Shown here piece by piece: positions 40,981 to 48,579 of a stretch of DNA of 64,000 bases; position 1 is the stretch's first letter; each line of letters opens with the position of its first letter. The stretch is from JABMMZ01 sp044341025 (GTDB lineage Bacteria; Bacteroidota; Bacteroidia; NS11-12g; UBA955). The notes beneath the pieces were generated by a model. It made no database searches, had not been told where the DNA came from, and saw only the letters and a list, made by a program, of their open reading frames with translations. The DNA lies in the NCBI GenBank assembly GCA_044341025.1, contig JBIISM010000002.1, positions 248,001 to 312,000 of the forward strand, given 5' to 3'. Position numbers and translations under genes: made by a program.

Positions 40981-41847
40981 ATGAATCCTTTAGAAATTAA
41001 AAAACCTTGTGGCGAAAACTGGGACAATATGCGCCTTGGTTTGATCTCTAGACATTGTGGCAAGTGCGACAAAGACGTTGTCGATTTCACCCAAATGAGC
41101 AAGCCGGAAATTTTTCAATATCTATACGATAACCGTTATAAAAAGACCTGCGCCCGCATCTATTCATGGCAAGTGGATTATACTTATGAGGACATTGAAT
41201 TGACGATTAAGAAACTCCGTCCCGCGCAGCGCAAAAGCAATTATTATTTTTATTTATTGGCCTTGGGGGCTTTTGCATTGGGAAGCTGTAATTATGAAAA
41301 TAAAACTGTAGATAACCGTGTAGTAGAAAACATCAATGCTGGGCAAATACGCCCTAGTGCCGACACAGCAATCAAGAAAATCGATTCGACTGTAAAACAA
41401 GTGGAAATCGGGGAAATAAAGCCAAAGCATATTGAACCTATACCTGATCCAGGGTATCTAATTAAAGGGGAGATGCCTATGCCTTTTGAGCCAGAATTGA
41501 CGGAAACTGTCCTAAATCCCGATGATATGGTTTATAATATTGTAGAACAAATGCCGGAGTTTTATGGAGGTTCTGAAACCTTGAAATTGTATGTTCAATC
41601 GCGTTTGAAAAGCATCGAGAATGAGAACAATTTAAGCGGTAAGATAATAGTTAACTTCGTTGTCGATGAAAACGGCGTGGTTAGCAACCCAAAAATAATA
41701 AAAACTGTGCAAGGGTTGCAAAACTATGAGAAGGCTGTTATTGAAATTTTCAATGAAATGCCGAAGTGGAAAGCAGGGGTACAAAGCGGTCGTACGGTAA
41801 AAGTGAATATGAATTTTCAAATACACATTGAAGGGGATAGGGCTTAA
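40981..41847 (+). CDS. TonB C-terminal-domain protein with N-terminal cysteine motif domain
   Basis: A 288-aa single-pass membrane protein. The N-terminus (1-50) has a cysteine-rich segment KPCGENWDNM...HCGKCDKDVVDFTQMS found in many Bacteroidota proteins and probably metal-binding on the cytoplasmic side. A membrane segment lies at about 88-102 (YFYLLALGAFALGSC). The C-terminal 90 residues are TonB-like (GKIIVNFVVDENGVVSNPKIIKT), which would contact outer-membrane receptors. Lengthwise it is a short TonB variant with a Pro-rich linker (EPIPDPGYLIKGEMPMPFEP). The energy-transduction role is inferred; no ExbBD genes are adjacent. Confidence 0.82.
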   Translation: MNPLEIKKPCGENWDNMRLGLISRHCGKCDKDVVDFTQMSKPEIFQYLYDNRYKKTCARIYSWQVDYTYEDIELTIKKLRPAQRKSNYYFYLLALGAFALGSCNYENKTVDNRVVENINAGQIRPSADTAIKKIDSTVKQVEIGEIKPKHIEPIPDPGYLIKGEMPMPFEPELTETVLNPDDMVYNIVEQMPEFYGGSETLKLYVQSRLKSIENENNLSGKIIVNFVVDENGVVSNPKIIKTVQGLQNYEKAVIEIFNEMPKWKAGVQSGRTVKVNMNFQIHIEGDRA

Positions 41848-42318
41848 ATATTTTATTGTTTTATAAAGCTATTTGATGAATAAATAGTTTAACACCTGAA
41901 AAATTAGCATTCAATCGCTCCGGAGGTGCGAAATTATACTTGCTTCGGAGAAGCATAAGTATTATAGCATTTCATACAAACGAAATCTCCGCTCCGTAGG
42001 AGCGGTATTATGATAAACCGCCAATGCGGTTTAATTTAAAAATTGCCATTGACTCGCATTGTAGGTGTGAAATTATAATTGAATTCTATGGACATTTTAT
42101 AATGTCGCTCCTACAGAGCTTGAATTCATTCTCATGAATTTTGCTATAATAATTTAGCCCCTACAGGGCAAGCATAATGCCGCTCCTATGGAGCTGACCT
42201 GATGGTAGCTTCATTTGTTTTTATTTAAAACATTAAATAACTGCCCCTAACCCCTAAGCTTATCACTTCCCCAATCAATTTATCAATTTATCATTTACCC
42301 AATTGATCATTCTCCCCT
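41848..42318. repeat. Cluster of short palindromic repeats
   Basis: No gene. At least six degenerate copies of a short palindrome of the type GCTCC-TA-GGAGC followed by GxxATTATA lie at about 41918, 41947, 41993, 42052, 42104 and 42160-42203, in both orientations, with spacers of 25-60 bp. Spacers are not constant and repeats are short, so this is not a CRISPR array. It ends with a CCCCTAACCCCTAA tract at about 42244-42258. Confidence 0.75.
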
Positions 42319-42326
42319 TATCTTTG
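42319..42326 (+). promoter_or_regulatory. Promoter -7 element of the MBL/rhodanese gene
   Basis: TATCTTTG, an exact TAnnTTTG match, lies 13 bp before the ATG at 42340. It also argues against the TTG at 42331 as start, since that would lie at or before the transcription start. No good -33 TTTG is seen. Confidence 0.6.
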
Positions 42327-42339
42327 CATTTTGTATTTT

Positions 42340-43737
42340 ATGCACATAGAACAAATATACACAGGATGCTTGGCTCAGGGAGCCTACTATATTGAAAGCG
42401 ATGGCGAGGCAGCGATAATTGATCCACTTCGTGAAGTTCAACCATACATAAATTTAGCGAGCTCTCGTGGCGCAAAAATTAAATATATTTTCGAAACCCA
42501 TTTTCATGCTGATTTTGTATCGGGGCATTTAGACCTTAGCCGCAAAACTGGAGCACCAATAATTTACGGACCAAATTCAAATCCTGAGTTTGAAGCCCAT
42601 ATGGCCAAAGACCATGAGTTGTTTAATTTGGGTGATTGTGCCATTAAGGTATTGCATACACCTGGCCACACACTCGAAAGCACTTGCTATTTGTTGAAAG
42701 ATGAGAATGGAAAAGACAATGCTTTGTTCAGCGGCGATACTTTGTTTTTAGGTGATGTTGGCCGTCCTGACCTTGCTCAAAAGGCTGCGGACATGACCCA
42801 AGAGGATTTGGCCGGCATGTTGTATGATAGTTTGATGACTCAAATCATGCCATTGGCTGACGATTTGATTATCTATCCTGCGCACGGCGCTGGCAGTGCT
42901 TGTGGTAAAAACATGATGAAAGAAACTTTGGATGTTTTTGGCAACCAAAAGAAAATGAATTATGCTTTGAATCAACCAAGCAGAGAAGCATTTATTGCTG
43001 CGGTAACTGATGGTTTAACACCCCCTCCAGGATATTTCGGAATGAATGTGGCCATGAACAAAAAAGGCTATACCAGTTTTGACGAAGTGCTTTCCAATGG
43101 CATGCAAGCTTTGACGGCTGAAGCGCTTGAAGCATTAGTTAACAATGAAGATGCATTGGTATTGGATGTGCGTTCTGCAGCTGATTTTGCCAAAGGCTTT
43201 ATACCACGTTCGGTAAACATTGGCTTGAAAGGCGACTTCGCGCCATGGGTAGGTGCTGTTGTAATGGATGTAAACCAAACCTTGGTTTTGGTATGTGGGG
43301 AAGGCGATGAAGAAGAAACCATTACCCGTTTGTCGCGCGTAGGATTTGACAAAGTTTTGGGTTATTTGAAAGGAGGAATTCAAACTTGGATACAAGCACA
43401 TAAAGAAATTGATACGGTTGATAGAATTGAAGCCGATGAATTTGCCCGTATTTACAATGCTGATAACACAGAAGTAATTGATGTGCGTAAAGAATCTGAA
43501 TATTCAACAGAGCATGTTTTGCATGCACAAAGCAGACCTTTGGCTTATATTAATGAATGGTTTAGCAGTGTTGGTAAAGAGCCATTTTTATTGCACTGTC
43601 AAGGTGGATATAGAAGTATGGTAGCTGCTTCAATTTTGAAAGCAAGAGGCATACACAATTTTAAAGAAGTAGATGGTGGGTATAAAGCTATATCTGCAAC
43701 TGAAGTTGCGAAAACTTCTGAGAAAATAGCTCAATAA
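42340..43737 (+). CDS. Metallo-beta-lactamase-fold hydrolase with two rhodanese domains (persulfide dioxygenase type)
   Basis: A 465-aa cytoplasmic protein. Residues 1-240 are an MBL domain with THFHAD (H54, H56, D58), the HTPGHT loop and LFSGDTLFLGDVGRPDL, as in ETHE1/persulfide dioxygenases and glyoxalase II relatives. Residues about 260-355 and 365-460 are two rhodanese domains. The second has the full loop HCQGGYRSM with catalytic Cys; in the first the cysteine sits in VCGEGDEEE, an atypical acidic loop that probably does not transfer sulfur. The protein would oxidise or transfer sulfur from persulfides. I start it at ATG 42340, downstream of the TATCTTTG promoter element. Confidence 0.9.
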   Translation: MHIEQIYTGCLAQGAYYIESDGEAAIIDPLREVQPYINLASSRGAKIKYIFETHFHADFVSGHLDLSRKTGAPIIYGPNSNPEFEAHMAKDHELFNLGDCAIKVLHTPGHTLESTCYLLKDENGKDNALFSGDTLFLGDVGRPDLAQKAADMTQEDLAGMLYDSLMTQIMPLADDLIIYPAHGAGSACGKNMMKETLDVFGNQKKMNYALNQPSREAFIAAVTDGLTPPPGYFGMNVAMNKKGYTSFDEVLSNGMQALTAEALEALVNNEDALVLDVRSAADFAKGFIPRSVNIGLKGDFAPWVGAVVMDVNQTLVLVCGEGDEEETITRLSRVGFDKVLGYLKGGIQTWIQAHKEIDTVDRIEADEFARIYNADNTEVIDVRKESEYSTEHVLHAQSRPLAYINEWFSSVGKEPFLLHCQGGYRSMVAASILKARGIHNFKEVDGGYKAISATEVAKTSEKIAQ

Positions 43738-43833
43738 AAACAGTCTATGTATTGTGAAATATAGGGGTATAGATGTTTGTTATATTATCCCTTTGTTTTA
43801 TTGATAGTTGAAAAAACACGACAAAAATAAATA

Positions 43834-44682
43834 ATGAATAAAGAAGAACAAGTGTGGTTCATCAGTGGATGTTCTACCGGATTTGGGAAGGCTTTGGCAA
43901 CAGCCGTTTTAGAGCAAGGGTACAAAGCCATTGTGACAGCAAGAAATCTAGTTGATGTGGAAGATTTATTGGCGCAATATCCTGAGCATTCAAAAGGTTT
44001 GGTTTTAGATTTGGAAAACCATGCACAAATTGTAAGTGCAGCTTCGGATGCTATTGCGGCATTTGGAAGAATTGATGTATTGGTTAACAATGCTGGAATA
44101 GGCTATTTTTCTTCAGCAGAAGAAGCGGATATGCAAATCGTACGTAAAATGTTTGAGGTTAATTTTTTCGGATTAACTGAATTGACCAGTTTGGTCTTAC
44201 CTCAAATGCGCAAACAAAAATCTGGACACGTAATGAATGTGTCTTCGATTGGCGGCTTGGTAGGATTTCCTGCGGTGTCTTTTTACAATGCAACCAAGTT
44301 TGCTGTAGCAGGTTATTCTGAAGCCTTGGCAAAAGAAACAGCACATTTGAATATTAAAGTAACTGTGGTATGCCCGAGTGGATTCAGAACCGATTGGGCC
44401 GGACGTTCAGCTTTTGAAACACCTATACAAATAGAAGATTATGCACCAAGTGCAGGCGCCAATGCAGAAGCTATTCGCAGCAGAAGTGGAAAGCAGCCCG
44501 GTGATCCTGTGGCAGCAGCACACGCGATGATTAAAGCTTATGAAGCGACCAAAGCTCCTCTTTACTTGATGCTGGGCGCAGGCGCTTTAAATGGCGCTCG
44601 CAAGAAGTTAGAAGATTATGCGGTCGATTTTGACGCATGGGCAGATACCAGTTTGGGTGCCGATGTGCCTTTGCCGGCATAA
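43834..44682 (+). CDS. Short-chain dehydrogenase/reductase (SDR)
   Basis: A 282-aa classical SDR. The NAD(P)-binding motif is SGCSTGFG near the start with R following in TARN, suggesting NADP; NNAG is present; the active-site Ser is in NVSSIGG and the Tyr-Lys pair in YNATK. The substrate is not predictable. The length is slightly longer than the SDR norm, with a C-terminal extension (DFDAWADTSLGADVP). It is followed 20 bp later by a strong terminator and is a single-gene unit. Confidence 0.93.
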   Translation: MNKEEQVWFISGCSTGFGKALATAVLEQGYKAIVTARNLVDVEDLLAQYPEHSKGLVLDLENHAQIVSAASDAIAAFGRIDVLVNNAGIGYFSSAEEADMQIVRKMFEVNFFGLTELTSLVLPQMRKQKSGHVMNVSSIGGLVGFPAVSFYNATKFAVAGYSEALAKETAHLNIKVTVVCPSGFRTDWAGRSAFETPIQIEDYAPSAGANAEAIRSRSGKQPGDPVAAAHAMIKAYEATKAPLYLMLGAGALNGARKKLEDYAVDFDAWADTSLGADVPLPA

Positions 44683-44702
44683 TAGCATAATTATATAATT
44701 AG

Positions 44703-44734
44703 AAAGCAGCTTAAAAATTTAAGCTGCTTTTTTT
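44703..44734 (+). terminator. Intrinsic terminator of the SDR gene
   Basis: Arms AAAGCAGCTTAAA / TTTAAGCTGCTTT with a short loop, followed by a T-tract on the plus strand. The opposite-strand tract is short, so it serves mainly the SDR gene. Confidence 0.88.
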
Positions 44735-44752
44735 AGTGTAAGTCGAGTTTAA

Positions 44753-45718
44753 TTACTCAGCGGATTTGTTTTCCTCGCTGTTTTCAGCTTCAGGAGCCTC
44801 CTCAATTGCTGCAGTTTCTTCTTCCTCTTTTTTGCGGGCAAAGAATTTTTTACCAAGGAAAGCGAATAAAGCAATGATGCCGAAAATTAAAGGTTTGATG
44901 ATTTTCAATAAGAAAATTCCGATTTTAGCCAGTATGCCTGTTTTGGCTAAAATGCCACCAACGATCAAGCCACCGATGCCATATTCAGCTAATTTGTCGG
45001 TGTCTTCATTGAAGTCAGCGTATGTTTGGCCAGTGTTGAAGTTTGTAGATGCCAATATTATATTGATGTCTTTTTTAACTTCAGGCAACATAGACATGCC
45101 GGTGATGATATTCATTTCCAAGAATCCTTCTCGGCCTAAAACACGGATATTGTAATTAAGGGTATGCTCTTCATCGGTCCCGAATGCAAGTTCTTTTGCC
45201 CAATGTAGTTTTTTGTTTTTCTCGTCGTAAAATGGAACCGCTGCCCATCCCAACATGCTTACTTTTTCGAAGCCCTGTTCGACACGTTCTTTGCTCGAAG
45301 CGTCTGCTTCTTCTTTTAATTGTTTTAAAAGATCGTCGTAATTAATGTCCTTGGCATCGTCGTCTTCTACATGGCCTTCGTTGTTGTAGTTGATATCTAC
45401 CAACCAGCGCATGCCGGTAATCATGTTAGGCGTGTCCGACAAAAGCATGCCCAAAGAAAGAGCAGATGGCGGATTGCCATAAATTTCTTCCATCAGTACT
45501 TTTGATTCTTCTGGTCCTAGATACAAGCAACCTTGAGGGACATTAACAGTGGCTAAATTGTTGCCAATAATGATTTTCCCGGTTTTGTAATGGAAGGTAT
45601 TAAGGATGCTGTCAGATCGCATTAATAGTTGCAAGCTTTCCATGGAAAACGAGTCTTCTTGTGCTTTAATTTGAGAGAATGCGCTCAGCAAACAAACCAA
45701 CATAAATAGTTTCTTCAT
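44753..45718 (-). CDS. DUF2167-family membrane protein
   Basis: A 321-aa protein, started at the ATG at 45718, which gives a standard signal peptide (MKKLFMLVCLLSAFSQIKAQ). The central region has the DUF2167 hallmarks: YKTGKIIIGNNLATVNVPQG, YLGPEES, GW-AVPFYDEKNKKLHWAKEL and a YNIRVLGREGFLEMNI strand, followed by membrane segments (about 250-300) and a Glu-rich tail. In other bacteria such proteins lie in stress-membrane contexts; the function is unknown. It is convergent with the SDR gene and divergent from the ABC-F gene. Confidence 0.88.
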   Translation of the reverse strand: MKKLFMLVCLLSAFSQIKAQEDSFSMESLQLLMRSDSILNTFHYKTGKIIIGNNLATVNVPQGCLYLGPEESKVLMEEIYGNPPSALSLGMLLSDTPNMITGMRWLVDINYNNEGHVEDDDAKDINYDDLLKQLKEEADASSKERVEQGFEKVSMLGWAAVPFYDEKNKKLHWAKELAFGTDEEHTLNYNIRVLGREGFLEMNIITGMSMLPEVKKDINIILASTNFNTGQTYADFNEDTDKLAEYGIGGLIVGGILAKTGILAKIGIFLLKIIKPLIFGIIALFAFLGKKFFARKKEEEETAAIEEAPEAENSEENKSAE

Positions 45719-45817
45719 ATTTGAATGGGGTATAAACCACAAACATAGTGTTTTCTGAAGTTTTTTTAATAGATATTTGAGTTTCTTACAAGTCTTTAAA
45801 ATGCGCGCAATTTTTGT

Positions 45818-45825
45818 TATCTTTG
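45818..45825 (+). promoter_or_regulatory. Promoter -7 element of the ABC-F gene
   Basis: TATCTTTG, an exact match to TAnnTTTG, lies 18 bp before the ATG at 45844. The -33 region has only CTTTA, so this is a moderate call. Confidence 0.6.
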
Positions 45826-45843
45826 CACACCCAAAAATAATTT

Positions 45844-47460
45844 ATGATTAATGTTTCAAATATCTCCCTGCGTTATGGGAAAAGGGTTCTGTTCGATGAG
45901 GTAAATGTCAAGTTTATTCCTGGCAATTGCTATGGCGTAATTGGCGCAAACGGGGCCGGTAAATCTACTTTCATCAAAATCCTATCCGGAGAAATTGATC
46001 CTACAACCGGTAGAGTTGAAATTGAAAAAGGAAAACGTATGAGTGTTTTAAAGCAAAACCACTTTGAGTTTGACGGGTTTCAAGTATTGGAGACTGTGAT
46101 AATGGGCAATAAAGAACTTTATGCCATTATGAAAGAAAAAGAAATCATCTATGCCAAAGAAGATTTCAGCGATGAAGACGGAATTCGCGCCTCAGAATTG
46201 GAAGAGAAATTTGCCGAAATGGAAGGTTGGAACGCAGACAGCGATGCTGCTTCTTTGTTGAGTGGTTTGGGCATTGGCGAAGACATTCACTTCAGACCAT
46301 TGCATGAATTGAACAACAACCAAAAAGTGCGTGTCTTGTTGGCGCAGGCTTTATTTGGCAATCCTGATATTTTGTTAATGGACGAGCCTACCAATGACTT
46401 GGATGTTGAGACCATCGCATGGTTGGAAAATTTCTTGGCTAATTTTGAAAACACAGTATTGGTGGTTTCGCACGATAGACACTTCTTAGACTCAGTTTGT
46501 ACCCACGTTGCCGATATTGACTTTAATAAAATTACCACTTATTCTGGTAACTACACATTCTGGTACCAAAGTAGTCAGTTGGCTTTGAAACAACGCTCAG
46601 ACCAAAATAAGAAATCAGAAGAAAAGAAGAAAGAGTTAATGGACTTCATCCAACGTTTCTCTGCGAACGTTGCAAAGAGTAAACAAGCAACCAGTCGCCG
46701 TAAGATGATTGATAAATTGAACATTGAAGAAATTAAACCATCAACCAGAAAATATCCCGGTATATTCTTTATTCAAGAGCGCGAGGCTGGCGATCAAGTA
46801 TTAACAGTTGAAAATCTTAGCTGCTTGAACGATGGTAAGAATTTGTTTAGCAACATCAACTTCACCGTTAGTAAAGGTGAAAAAGTAGCATTCTTATCTA
46901 GAAATGCCCTGGCAATTACCAAATTGTTTGAATGTATCAATGGCAACGAAACCCCTAAAACAGGAATTGCCGAATGGGGTGTAACCATTAAGCGCACCTA
47001 TATTCCCAACGACAACTCACCGTTTTTCGAAGGCATTGATTTAAGTTTGGTTGACTGGTTGAGACAGTTTTCAAAAGAAAAAGACGAAACCTTTATCCGT
47101 GGATTCTTGGGTAAGATGTTGTTCAGTGGAGAAGAGAGTTTAAAGAAAGCGAAAGTATTGAGTGGAGGAGAAAAAGTAAGATGTATGATGAGTAAATCGA
47201 TGCTTGAAAGTCCTAACTGTATAATCGCTGATGAGCCTACCAACCACTTGGACTTGGAAAGTATTCAGTCTTTGAACAACAGCTTTATCGATTATAAAGG
47301 CATCTTGTTGTTCTATTCACATGACCATGAGTTTTTGAACACTGTAGCCAATAGAATCATCGAGATCGGGCCGAATGGAATGATTGATAAGCACTGTACC
47401 TACGATGAATATTTGGACGATGAGACCGTGGTAGAAAGAAAAGCTGCTTTATACAATTAA
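45844..47460 (+). CDS. ABC-F family ATPase (YbiT-like) with one degenerate ATP site
   Basis: A 538-aa cytoplasmic twin-ATPase without membrane segments, acting on ribosomes in the ABC-F manner. NBD1 (1-225): Walker A GANGAGKST (34-42), signature LNNNQKVRV (156-164) in place of LSGGQ, Walker B ILLMDEPTN. A basic linker with SRFSANVAKSKQATSRRKM-like sequence (about 270-290) follows. NBD2 (320-520): Walker A replaced by LSRNALAITK (351-360), signature LSGGEKVRC intact (439-447), Walker B IIADEPTNHLD. So the composite site made by NBD1 Walker A and NBD2 signature is intact and the other site is degraded on both sides. The E. coli YbiT homologue has both sites. A small membrane protein gene overlaps its last base. 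Confidence 0.92.
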   Translation: MINVSNISLRYGKRVLFDEVNVKFIPGNCYGVIGANGAGKSTFIKILSGEIDPTTGRVEIEKGKRMSVLKQNHFEFDGFQVLETVIMGNKELYAIMKEKEIIYAKEDFSDEDGIRASELEEKFAEMEGWNADSDAASLLSGLGIGEDIHFRPLHELNNNQKVRVLLAQALFGNPDILLMDEPTNDLDVETIAWLENFLANFENTVLVVSHDRHFLDSVCTHVADIDFNKITTYSGNYTFWYQSSQLALKQRSDQNKKSEEKKKELMDFIQRFSANVAKSKQATSRRKMIDKLNIEEIKPSTRKYPGIFFIQEREAGDQVLTVENLSCLNDGKNLFSNINFTVSKGEKVAFLSRNALAITKLFECINGNETPKTGIAEWGVTIKRTYIPNDNSPFFEGIDLSLVDWLRQFSKEKDETFIRGFLGKMLFSGEESLKKAKVLSGGEKVRCMMSKSMLESPNCIIADEPTNHLDLESIQSLNNSFIDYKGILLFYSHDHEFLNTVANRIIEIGPNGMIDKHCTYDEYLDDETVVERKAALYN

Positions 47461-47822
47461 TGGTTAGAGACAAACTATTGAGCAATTCTCGTATGGTGTT
47501 TTTTTTAGAAACCATACACATTCCACTTTGGTTGTTAAAGGACTTGTGCTGGTTAATGGCTTACCGCAGTTTGGGTCTTGTAATGGCCATTCCTACGGTA
47601 TTGGTTGCGCTTTTGATGGTATATGTAACCCTTGGCGACAAAGACCGGTTTCTTCCCAATGTTTCTATTGCTTTTTGGATATTGGCCAATTCCTCTTGGA
47701 TGCTTGATGAGTTTTATTCCCTTGGTATTCGCAGCTACTGTATATATCCATTTCTTGCTGGTATATTGGCGTTCATTATATATGTATTGTTAAAATTGAT
47801 GAAGCCTAAAGAAGTTATTTAG
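47460..47822 (+). CDS. Small membrane protein, function unknown
   Basis: A 120-aa protein with three or four hydrophobic segments (about 18-35, 38-58, 68-85, 92-112) and positively charged ends (MVRDKLLSNSR..., KLMKPKEVI). Its ATG overlaps the stop of the ABC-F gene by one base (TAATG), so translation is coupled. A conserved-looking motif WMLDEFYSLGIRSYCIYPF lies between helices 3 and 4. I do not recognise a family. Confidence 0.75.
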   Translation: MVRDKLLSNSRMVFFLETIHIPLWLLKDLCWLMAYRSLGLVMAIPTVLVALLMVYVTLGDKDRFLPNVSIAFWILANSSWMLDEFYSLGIRSYCIYPFLAGILAFIIYVLLKLMKPKEVI

Positions 47823-47830
47823 AATTCATC

Positions 47831-47838
47831 TAAATTTG
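47831..47838 (+). promoter_or_regulatory. Promoter -7 element of the ferredoxin gene
   Basis: TAAATTTG, an exact TAnnTTTG match, lies 11 bp before the ATG of the ferredoxin gene. No clear -33 is visible inside the upstream gene end. Confidence 0.55.
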
Positions 47839-47849
47839 CCACCTTAATT

Positions 47850-48179
47850 ATGCCAACAATAACCTTCAATTTTGAAGAAAAAGATAAATCGCCTGTTACA
47901 GTTGAAATTTCTAAAGGAGAAATGATACTTGACGTGGCCTTAGACAGTGATGTGAATTTACACCACAATTGCGGCGCTGTGTGTGCTTGCAGTACCTGCC
48001 ACATTTATGTGGAGCAAGGTGCAGATGCCTTGGCGGAAATAAGCGACAAAGAAGAAGACTTTGTAGACCGTGCCCGCAGCCCTAAATACAATTCCCGTTT
48101 GGCTTGCCAATGTGTTTTGTTGCAAGACCAGGACTTGGTGGTAACGGTACCTGATCAATCATTAATTATAGGTCATTAA
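47850..48179 (+). CDS. 2Fe-2S ferredoxin, adrenodoxin type
   Basis: A 109-aa [2Fe-2S] electron carrier. Cluster ligands are C41, C47 and C50 (spacing CX5CX2C, NCGAVCACSTC) and C86 (LACQC), the pattern of adrenodoxin/Isc ferredoxin. Acidic surface residues follow the loop (ISDKEEDFVDRA). With iscX right downstream, 10 bp away, it likely feeds electrons to iron-sulfur cluster assembly, as Fdx does in the isc operon, although the remaining isc genes are not in this window. Confidence 0.93.
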   Translation: MPTITFNFEEKDKSPVTVEISKGEMILDVALDSDVNLHHNCGAVCACSTCHIYVEQGADALAEISDKEEDFVDRARSPKYNSRLACQCVLLQDQDLVVTVPDQSLIIGH

Positions 48180-48189
48180 TTTTAAAACT

Positions 48190-48423
48190 ATGAGTTTCGA
48201 ATTACCAATATACTGGAAAGACCATGAGGACATCTCTATGGCATTATATGAAAGATTTGGCGATGATTTCGGCGAATCAAAAATCTACCGCATCCGTTTC
48301 ACTGAACTTTTAGAATGGGTACTTGAAATACCTAATTTTAAAGGTACCCGCGAAGAGTGCACAGAAGGCCATTTGGAGATGATCCAAAGCGGTTGGGTTT
48401 ACGAGTGGAGGGATAACCAGTAA
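48190..48423 (+). CDS. iscX: IscX (YfhJ) iron-sulfur assembly regulator
   Basis: A 77-aa acidic protein with the IscX pattern: W9, IsmALYERFGDDFGES, the IRFTELLEWVLEI helix with the LEW motif and the C-terminal IQSGWVYEW. IscX binds the cysteine desulfurase IscS and iron and modulates cluster assembly. It follows the ferredoxin gene, the same neighbour order as fdx-iscX in proteobacteria. Confidence 0.93.
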   Translation: MSFELPIYWKDHEDISMALYERFGDDFGESKIYRIRFTELLEWVLEIPNFKGTREECTEGHLEMIQSGWVYEWRDNQ

Positions 48424-48579
48424 GGAATAGGGGATAGGGTCCCTGTAGCAGAGACTGCACTTCGTTCCGTCACGCTACGGGATGAATCTAGGGTCTCCAC
48501 CTCCGTTTCACTGCAGTGGACAAAGTAGGGTCTAGTGGGTCGGAAATGCTTCAATATTTCGGTTATAACTAATAACCTC
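48424..48579. repeat. Intergenic hairpin and G-rich repeat pieces
   Basis: A GGGGATAGGG tract (48430-48440), a hairpin CCTGTAGC...GCTACGGG (48445-48482) and ACTGCAGTGG pieces, then CGGAAATGCTTC resembling the 104-bp repeat unit at 36900. The families are the same as at 14205, 37198 and 40173. No gene is present. Confidence 0.55.

Noticed and set aside
41848..42318. CRISPR array
   Set aside because: Repeats are short, degenerate and in both orientations, spacers vary in length and no cas genes are near.
42331..42339. TTG start for the MBL/rhodanese protein
   Set aside because: It is at the expected transcription start just after TATCTTTG; ATG 42340 gives the usual N-terminus.
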